A stretch of DNA of 64,000 nt from Engraulis encrasicolus (lineage: Eukaryota; Chordata; Actinopteri; Clupeiformes; Engraulidae): NCBI RefSeq assembly GCF_034702125.1, contig NC_085861.1, positions 3,572,645 to 3,636,644 of the forward strand, given 5' to 3'. A program made the translations under genes and the position numbers. Positions within the stretch are counted from its first letter, which is position 1, and every line of letters begins with the position of its first letter. The notes under the pieces were generated by a model. That model saw only the letters and a program-made list of their open reading frames with translations, was not told the origin of the DNA and did not search any database. Of the stretch, positions 57,013 through 64,000 are shown in pieces.

Positions 57013-58769
57013 CTACACACACACGGATGCACGCACACACACGAATGCATATACACACACACACACACACGCATGCATACACACACACACACATGCATAT
57101 ACACACACACGCACGGATGCATATACACACACACACGGATGCATATACACACACACACATGTATATACACACACACACGCACACACACAAGCACACACAC
57201 ACACAAATGCATGCACGCACACACACAGACATACACACACACACACACACGAGCACACACGTATACACACACACACGAATGCACGCACGTACACTCACAG
57301 ACATACACACACACACGAGCACACGCATATACACACACACACACACGAATGCATGCACGCACACACACACACACACACACGAATGCATGCACACACACAC
57401 ACAGGAGAAAAGCAAGAAATTTTGTCATGGGACGATAGGTGACAATACGATGAACTTTGAGGTGTGTGTGTGTGTGTATGTGTGTGTGTGTGTGTGTTTG
57501 TGTATGTGTGTGAGGGAGAGAGAGAGAGAGAGATTGAAAGCCCCCCTACCTTCTCGCTCTCGGTGTCGAGTGCGGACGTGGCCTCGTCCAGCAGCAGTAG
57601 TTTGGGGTTGCGGACGATGGCCCTGGCGATGGCGATGCGCTGCTTCTGGCCCCCCGACAGCTGCGTCCCCTTGTCCCCCGCCAGCGTCTGGTACTTCTGT
57701 TGCCGTAGAAACCAAAAACCATCATCAGCATCCTTTCTATACCACAACATCAGCTTTCATCGCCACAGCAACAACAAAACAGCATGCTCTGTTTAGGGGT
57801 GTAAATAAAATCGAAATGTATCGATACATCGAAGTTTAATGGAATCGCATCGTATTGTGGGGCATTCTTAAATATCGAAAAGAATCGAATCGCTGGCCCC
57901 TGTGCAATGCCCTAGCTCCACAATAAAAAATCGAATCAAATCAAATCGTATCGTATCGTATCATGGGGAATTCTAAAGTATCGAAAATAACCGAATCCCT
58001 GCTTAAAGAAATCAATATCGTATCGTATCGTCATGAAGTCATGATTTACACCCCTACTTCTGTTACCATAGAAACCAAAAACCCTCATCAGCATCCTTTC
58101 TATACCACGACATCAGCTTTTATCGCCACAGCAACAACAAAACAGCACGCTCATCATCAGCATCTATTTGTCATGGCAACGCAATGCAACATCAGCATCG
58201 CGCCCAGTAGCATGAAAAACATGTGTTTGCAATTGTGTGAGTAGCCTGTTCCATCTCGCCCTGGCTGATGGCGCATCCGGTGTGTGTGTGTGTGTGTCTC
58301 TGTGTTTATGTGTGTGTGTGTGTGTCAATGCATGTGTGTATTTGTGTGTGTGTGTGTGTGTGTGTCTATGCGTGTGTATTATACCTCTGACTGACTGTCT
58401 ATACACCTCTGGCGGCCTGTTCGATCTCGTCCTATACTAGCTGATGGTGCAACTGTGTGAGTGAGTGTGTGTGTGTCTATGCATGTGTGTGTGTGTGTGT
58501 CTATGCATGTGTGTGTGTACTATACCTCTGGCAGGCTGTCTATAAACGAGTGGACGTTGGCTGACTTGGCGGCCTGTTCGATCTCTTGCTGGCTCACGGT
58601 GCGGCTGTTGTCTCCGTAGGCGATGTTTTCGGCCAGGCTGCAGTCGAACAGGACGGGCTCCTGGGATACGATGCCCATCTGGGCGCGCACCCACTGGATG
58701 TTCAGGCCCCGCGTGTTCATGTCGTCCAGACGCTGAAGACACAGAGACACAACACAAAGTCAGATGAGG

Positions 58770-58866
<97 letters not shown>

Positions 58867-61335
58867 GTACTGACCACAGAGCCGTGCGCGGGGTCGTAGA
58901 ATCTCTCCAGCAGCTGGATGGTGGTGCTCTTTCCGCAGCCGCTGCTGCCCACTAGCGCCACCGTCTGGCCCTTACGCGCGCGCAGACGCAGCCCCTTCAG
59001 CACCGGCACGTCCGGACGAGACGGGTAGTTGAAGAACACGTCCTCGAACGTCACGTCGCCCTCGAACTTCAGCTGCGGAGGAGAGATGACAGGCATTATT
59101 ATACTGTACACACATTTCGCTCTTCAATTAATCTCACACACTGTACATAGATATCTAGTCCTCAAACGTCACGTCGCCCTCTAACTTCAGCTACGGAGGA
59201 GATCACAGGCATAATTATACTGTACACACAAAGAAATTATAAACATTTCGAACTTCAATGAATCCCACACACTGTACAAAGATATTTAGTCCTCGAACGT
59301 CACGTCGCCCTCGAACTTCAGCTACAGGGTAGATCACAGGCATTATTATACTTGTACACACAAAGAAATTATAAACATTTCGATCTTCAATGAATCCCAC
59401 ACACTGTACATAGATATCTAGTCCTCAAACGTCACGCCGCCCTCGAACTTTAGCTACGAGGAGATCACAGGCATTATTATAGACACATAGACATTATAAA
59501 CATTTCGATCTTCAATGAATCCCACACACTGTACATAGATATCTAGTCCTCGAACGTCACATCACCCTCGAACTTCACCTACGGGGACATCACAGGCATT
59601 ATTATAGACACATAAACTTTACATTAGGCCCCGACCAAATCTGCCCTCCAGAGGGGCCCCCAAATGTCACACCAGTGGCGATAAACACACAAATAAGAAG
59701 GCCTGATCTTAATTTGCCACTTCTCTAAAGTAATCAAAGATATAAACAAGACAAAACACTAAAATAGCACCCTCGCTCCTACCATGCCAATTGGTGACGT
59801 GTTAAAATAATGACTTTTGAGGGCCCCGTGTTTACATTTTGCCCAGGGCCCCAGAATGGGTAGATTCGCCCCTGCACATAGACATTTTGGTCTTTTACAG
59901 CCCCCCCTGAACAGAACCTTCACTCCCCTAAAGATAGCCTATCCATACAGGCCTATCAAAACTATATTTCTTCCCAAATTCACCATCCATTTGGCAGTGT
60001 GCAAGCATTGAAACTAAAAAATAGGCCTACTAAAGCATTGTAATTAATCAAAGTACAAAATACTGTCGTGGTAGAAGTCTAGTCGGCCTATGTGTAAAAC
60101 TCAAAAGAGCATTTAGAGCATGCCATCAAATTTTGTTCAATTTTTGTCAATCTCAAATTTCACATATCTGTCAATTATTGTCATTAATTAACTATCAAAT
60201 GTACAAATAAATCCATACATGGCATGGTCATGGTTCATGATGCTGTTGCAATAGACTGTTATAATCTGCACAATATACTGCATGTGGTAACACTTTATTT
60301 TAGGGATACTTCTATAAGCACTAATACATACAATGTTAATGCCTGCATAAGTAACTTGTAAGGCATGTACTAAGCAAATGCTAAGGCCTAATATGTCCTT
60401 ATTAAGGTTACATTGGTAATAAATCCCTTATTGTGCATGAACAAGACATTTGCGAATACATGCCTAACAAATGTTTGATTTTGCTTTGTACATGCCTTAC
60501 AAGTTACTTATACAGGAACATTGTATGTATTAGTGCTAATAGATGTATCTCTAAAATAAAGTGTTACCGACATTTTGTATGTAGTGTTCATTGAAGAGTG
60601 AAATGTTTATAGACATCTTGTCCTCGGACATCACGTCGCCCTAAAACTAAAGCAGTGTGGTGCATAGATGTAGAACATGACACTAGTGGTGGGAATTCGT
60701 GACAGCACTGGTAAACGGCGAGTTCAGCCTCCATCTTCAGTAGGTACTGCAGGCCTGTGCTCTTCAGGCAATGCAAGTTCATGGAGAACAGGCCCACTTC
60801 TGTTCAAAAGTGGCCTACAACTGTGTGAATATAAAGTGACACAGTAGTTTCCATCTGTTTCTTCATAATGCCTTCAAATGTATGGACACAGGCATCATAG
60901 TCATCTTCATCTATTCCTAATAAGTCACTGCAATCTCAATATTTATCTAACACGGGCATTATTATTGACACCCAGACAGATTTTTTCCCCCTTTTTTACT
61001 TTGAAGTCTCGACTAACTCCTACAACTTTTCAACACATGAGTGGTGGGCCCTCACTTCATAAAATAAGATCTAACGATTCATAATAGTTACAATTCCGTG
61101 GGGGTGTGTTGTTAAATGTATATACTGTACTGTATGTGTTGTTAAAACTATATACTGTATGTGAGAGTCTTTGGGTCTATCCACTATCTGCACTTCTTCT
61201 TTCCACCACTAGAGAGCGCTGTTCTGTCAGTTTTTCCTGCATTTACCTTTTACATAAATGTTTGAAATATGTCTCATTTCATGATCTGTGTATCTTGCTG
61301 GCCACCTGTCTTCCTGTCAAATTTGATTATGCTTT

Positions 61336-61407
<72 letters not shown>

Positions 61408-61571
61408 AGGGCGTCTGCTTTTGGAAACTTTGAAAGATTCATTTGATAAAAGAGGATCTTTAATGAGTGATCAGCTTTTACGATGTTAATGATTGACACA
61501 TTCCTCCTCTTACATTATGTGGTCTTTTTACATTTTTTAAATCATGGACTTCAAAGATTTGGTAGGTGTGG

Positions 61572-61670
<99 letters not shown>

Positions 61671-61852
61671 ACTCTATGCTGCGTGTATGCCATACCGGTT
61701 TCTCTCCTTCCTCGGAGGCGTTGTCGATGGCGGGGACCCGCTCGGTGAGCATCTTGATGTGGGAGGCGGACATCTTGGCTTTGGCGTAGTTGGGCGTGAA
61801 GGAGTTGGCCTCTCCGATGGCCATGGCCCCGTAGATCAGGGCTGAGATCACC
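56809..61852 (-). CDS. ABCB1/4/5-type P-glycoprotein, last five exons (5' end outside window)
   Basis: A full ABCB transporter pumps lipophilic compounds or lipids across membranes using ATP, with two membrane domains and two nucleotide-binding domains. The window holds the end of the second membrane domain and the whole second NBD, minus strand, exons 61696-61852, 58875-59072, 58526-58732, 57550-57696 and 56809-57012. As I recall, exon lengths 157, 198, 207 and 147 match the corresponding exons of mammalian ABCB1. Walker [11 protein letters not shown]-loop GIVSQEP, signature LSGGQKQR, Walker [13 protein letters not shown] and H-loop VVAHRLS are all present. An in-frame TAG at 56989-56991 lies before the H-loop. 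Which of abcb1/abcb4/abcb5 it is cannot be decided from these exons. Its 3' end faces the collagen paralogue. Confidence 0.9.
57015..57540. repeat. CA-rich then GT/GA-rich microsatellite intron
   Basis: CACACA mixed with GCATGCATA-type words to about 57404, then GT repeat 57462-57512 and GA repeat 57516-57534. Long open frames over it on both strands are repeat artefacts. Confidence 0.93.
57550..57696 (-). CDS. ABCB exon: signature and Walker B
   Basis: Acceptor ACGGCAACAG; encodes [32 protein letters not shown] and [17 protein letters not shown]; donor AAG|GTAGGG, phase 0. Contains the ABC signature LSGGQ, Walker B and the D-loop SALD, all intact. Confidence 0.93.
57697..58150. repeat. Duplicated exon-boundary block around a hAT-like MITE
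   Basis: About 95 bp starting at the exon acceptor (ACTTCTGTTGCCGTAGAAAC, then CATCAGCATCCTTTCTATAC) recur at about 58056-58150. Between them lies a MITE (57794-58056) with ends TAGGGGTGTAAAT and ATTTACACCCCTA and internal TCGAATCGTATCG-type text. Confidence 0.82.
58240..58520. repeat. Partial duplicate copies of the ABCB Q-loop exon 3' end
   Basis: GGCGGCCTGTTCGATCTCGT (58411-58430) and GTAGCCTGTTCCATCTCG (58241-58258) match the exon text GGCGGCCTGTTCGATCTCTT at 58569. TATACCTCTGACTGACTGTC at about 58380 matches the donor region. Blocks are separated by GT repeats. Confidence 0.8.
58526..58732 (-). CDS. ABCB exon: Q-loop
   Basis: Acceptor GTGTCTTCAG; encodes [40 protein letters not shown] and [12 protein letters not shown]; donor GAG|GTATAG, phase 0. 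Q-loop glutamine is present in VSQEP. Confidence 0.94.
58772..58866. repeat. (GT)n microsatellite
   Basis: Pure GT repeat of about 95 bp in a short ABCB intron. Confidence 0.97.
58875..59072 (-). CDS. ABCB exon: Walker A
   Basis: Acceptor CTCCTCCGCAG; encodes [20 protein letters not shown], then [20 protein letters not shown] and FYDPAHGSV; donor GTG|GTCAGT, phase 0. Walker [10 protein letters not shown] and the A-loop tyrosine region (NYPSRP) are intact. Confidence 0.95.
59030..59600. repeat. Minisatellite seeded on the ABCB Walker A exon acceptor
   Basis: A unit of about 120-130 bp containing TCCTCGAACGTCACGTCGCC then CTCGAACTTCAGCT (coding end plus acceptor), CACAGGCATTATTATACTGT and ATAAACATTTCG occurs about five times, at 59041, 59157, 59290, 59421 and 59546. 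A further diverged fragment is at about 60620-60645. Each unit keeps about 35 bp of exon. Confidence 0.93.
59620..60290. other. ABCB intron with no recognised gene
   Basis: Contains a GGCCCC-rich dispersed repeat at about 59628-59880 (GCCCAGGGCCCCAGAATGGG) and AT-rich text. I see no exon. Confidence 0.5.
60296..60568. mobile_element. MITE, relative of 7964-8246
   Basis: Ends GGTAACACTTTATTTTAGGG and CTAAAATAAAGTGTTACC. It is about 90% identical by eye to the copy at 7.9 kb. Confidence 0.88.
61339..61408. repeat. (CT)n microsatellite
   Basis: CT repeat interrupted twice by GTCTC. Confidence 0.94.
61575..61670. repeat. (GT)n microsatellite
   Basis: Pure GT repeat of about 95 bp, starting about 25 bp downstream (on the minus strand) of the ABCB exon donor at 61695. 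Confidence 0.97.
61696..61852 (-). CDS. ABCB exon: end of the second membrane domain
   Basis: Acceptor TCGTGTTCAG; after one base completing the previous codon it reads [40 protein letters not shown] and [12 protein letters not shown]; donor CCG|GTATGG, phase 0. It corresponds to the last membrane helix and the linker into NBD2. The preceding exon is not within the window. Confidence 0.92.
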
Positions 61853-63125
61853 CTGAACACGAAAGACAAAGAGAAAAAGAGAAAAAGTTGATGATGAGAT
61901 GAGATGACAAGTTTTTATTCAATACATAAGAGAGAGAAATACATAGAGAATACATAGAAAATACAAAGAGAGAAATACATACAGCGATTGATTGATTGAC
62001 ATTTGATATTGAAAGGGAGAAAGCCCTAAAAAAGCTGCACGAACCTGCTTAACTGCAAGGAAACCCAGCAGAAAAAAAGAAAACACAGGTTTAACAACAA
62101 AACAAAACAAAACAATACACACAGAAAGTCCCCACCCGACCCCAACCCATGAGACCGCAGGGGAATCATGTTCACAGTGTTTTGTGGAATCATTGTGGCA
62201 TTTTAAATAGCTGTAGTAAATCTCAAAAAGTCTTTGTTGTAAGAGCGCTGCCTGGACTGAAAAAAGGTGCTCTTTGAGGTGCTCTTTGGATGGGCAAATG
62301 CAGACGTTGAAAAAGAAGAAGAAATCCAAGGCACTCTCTTTAAAAGTAAAAAGCCTTTATTTCATGGCTTGGATTGCAATTAACCTTTAAAAAACTCTGA
62401 CATGTTTCGGCCGCTTGGCCTTCTTCAGGGAGTCAAACAGTTTTCAAACACAAAGAGGTTTTTAAACAAATGTTAACCAATCGGATGCCTCCACATCGCA
62501 AAAAGTTGAGCTGCACAGGTAACAGGTGTCATATATATGTACAGTATATATATTGTTCAACAGCTATAGTAAGTCTATTGGACTTACAGTACATGTATGT
62601 GAGCAATAATTTCCGTTTGAGTGTTCTTTTTTTTCAGGGAGTTGCATTTTTTTAAGCTCTTGATCAAGTTAATAAGATATATAAAAGATAATAAAAGGAA
62701 TCACTGCTGAGATCACATTTTCAAAAATATACCGCACATGTAAACAGTTTCTTACTGGGTGAATAGACAGACAAGACGCGACGAGATTCAAACGACAGAG
62801 AATCGAGACGGAGAAGCTTATCCAATCTGCGGTCTTTGTTCTCTACTCAACCATTTCTGGGTTGTTGCCGGAGGAAGGCATCGCGCATCACGCATCGCGA
62901 GCACCCCCTGGGGTTGCGCCAGAGATTTCAGGGGGTGCGAGGAATTTTGTTTATGTTGAGGTTGTGACCAAAATTCTATAGTGAACATTGCAATTAAGCA
63001 AAATCAAAACCAAATTTTAACATGTTTTCATCCCCATGTAAAGTCAATAAGGTATTGATTAATGTCTCAAACAAGAGTCATTGTAATTAATCCCGCGTAA
63101 TTAATTAGTGCGTATACACGTGTAG

Positions 63126-63272
63126 AAGTTTGGGTTGGGGGTGCGCGGCTGGTCTTGGGCACAGGTAAGGGGGTGCGCGGCTGGTCTTGGGCACAGGTAA
63201 GGGGGTGCGCGGCTGGTCTTGGGCACAGGTAAGGGGGTGCGCGGCTGGTCTTGGGCACAGGTAAGGGGGTGC
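63126..63272. repeat. Minisatellite, 32-bp unit, about 4.5 copies
   Basis: GGGGGTGCGCGGCTGGTCTT then GGGCACAGGTAA, nearly identical units. Confidence 0.95.
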
Positions 63273-63575
63273 GTTAAGAAAAAAAGGTTAAGAACCACTG
63301 ACGTAGTGACACCAGAGTTGTTAATTAGCGCCTAGTAGTAGCTACAGTAGCTGAGGGCTGGCACCACTCAGAGTCAGCACCACTCAGCACCAGAGCAGAA
63401 TAGTTTGGCCATCCCTTAACGTCCTCTGCTTCATACAATAGCAGAATCGTTTGGCCATCCCTTAACAACCTCTACTTCATACAGCAACTGAATCATTTGG
63501 CCATAACTTTACTCCTGCCACATCGCTGTCCACTGACAGCTAATGTCAACTGATAAGAGACTGGATTGTTGCCAT

Positions 63576-63703
<128 letters not shown>

Positions 63704-63839
63704 GCCTGTCACCTGTGTCCTCTCCCCCTTGTCACCTGCATGTGTTTGTGTACACTGCTACCACAGGTTAATTGCTCTCGTGTGTGCGTATGTACCTAAC
63801 ACTAATCATGTGTGGCAGGGTTAACGGCCAGGGCAGGGC

Positions 63840-64000
63840 TGGAGTGGGGTAGAAATAGGGCCCGGGCACTTTTGGCTTAAAGGGGCCCCTCATGAGGGAG
63901 AAATAGGGCCCGGGCACTTTTGGCTTAAAGGGGCCCCTCATGAGGGAGAAATAGGGCCCGGGCACTTTTGGCTTAAAGGACCCCTCATAATTACCGGCGC
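63840..64000. repeat. Tandem repeat of 47 bp, about 3 copies, cut by the window end
   Basis: GTAGAAATAGGGCCCGGGCA then CTTTTGGCTTAAAGGGGCCC and CTCATGAGG. The same text occurs once in the MITE at 51648-51859, so this is probably an internal expansion within another copy of it. Confidence 0.85.

Noticed and set aside
56753..57839. Long open frames on both strands rich in Cys-Val or His-Thr
   Set aside because: They are translations of CA/GT microsatellite. Only the short ABCB exon parts within them are real coding sequence.

Overview
The window is vertebrate nuclear DNA, almost certainly from a teleost fish. The evidence is large GT-AG introns, collagen VI-type exons, abundant hAT-like MITEs with 8-bp target-site duplications, tRNA-derived SINEs, a decayed Tc1/mariner copy, and very long CA/GT microsatellites. 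I cannot name the species from the sequence.

Layout: (1) 1-2.3 kb is flanking DNA with a roughly 1-kb GC-rich minisatellite and a CA repeat. (2) 2.37-38.2 kb, plus strand, is a complete 41-exon collagen alpha-4(VI)-like gene (col6a4 type). My reconstruction has 7848 coding bases (2615 codons plus stop), and every junction keeps frame. The order is signal peptide, seven typical vWA modules plus an eighth divergent one, an about 336-residue Gly-X-Y helix, two C-terminal vWA modules, a proline-rich repeat, and a terminal Kunitz domain. (3) 39.7-43.9 kb is an intergenic stretch full of repeats. (4) 43.96-50.83 kb, plus strand, is a tandem paralogue holding only the signal-peptide exon and five vWA exons. 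It stays open (1033 residues) and ends at a stop codon that has itself been amplified into an about 0.8-kb minisatellite. It has no collagen helix. (5) 51.6-56.7 kb is mostly repeats, with one small unassigned ORF predicting a single membrane segment. (6) 56.8-61.9 kb, minus strand, holds the last five exons of an ABCB1/4/5-type P-glycoprotein, whose 5' part lies beyond the window. Its final exon has an in-frame TAG before the H-loop. (7) 61.9-64 kb is intron and repeats.

Two things stand out. First, the sixth vWA module of the collagen gene is split by an intron that is exactly one hAT-like element plus one copy of its 8-bp target duplication. Splicing restores the uninterrupted reading frame, so this looks like an intron born from a DNA transposon. 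Second, in both the collagen and ABCB genes many exon-intron boundaries are the seed of local tandem duplications, so that splice donors or acceptors (and in the paralogue a stop codon) recur 2 to about 18 times. The collagen VI-type genes encode secreted matrix proteins; the ABCB gene encodes a membrane efflux pump and is only a convergent neighbour.
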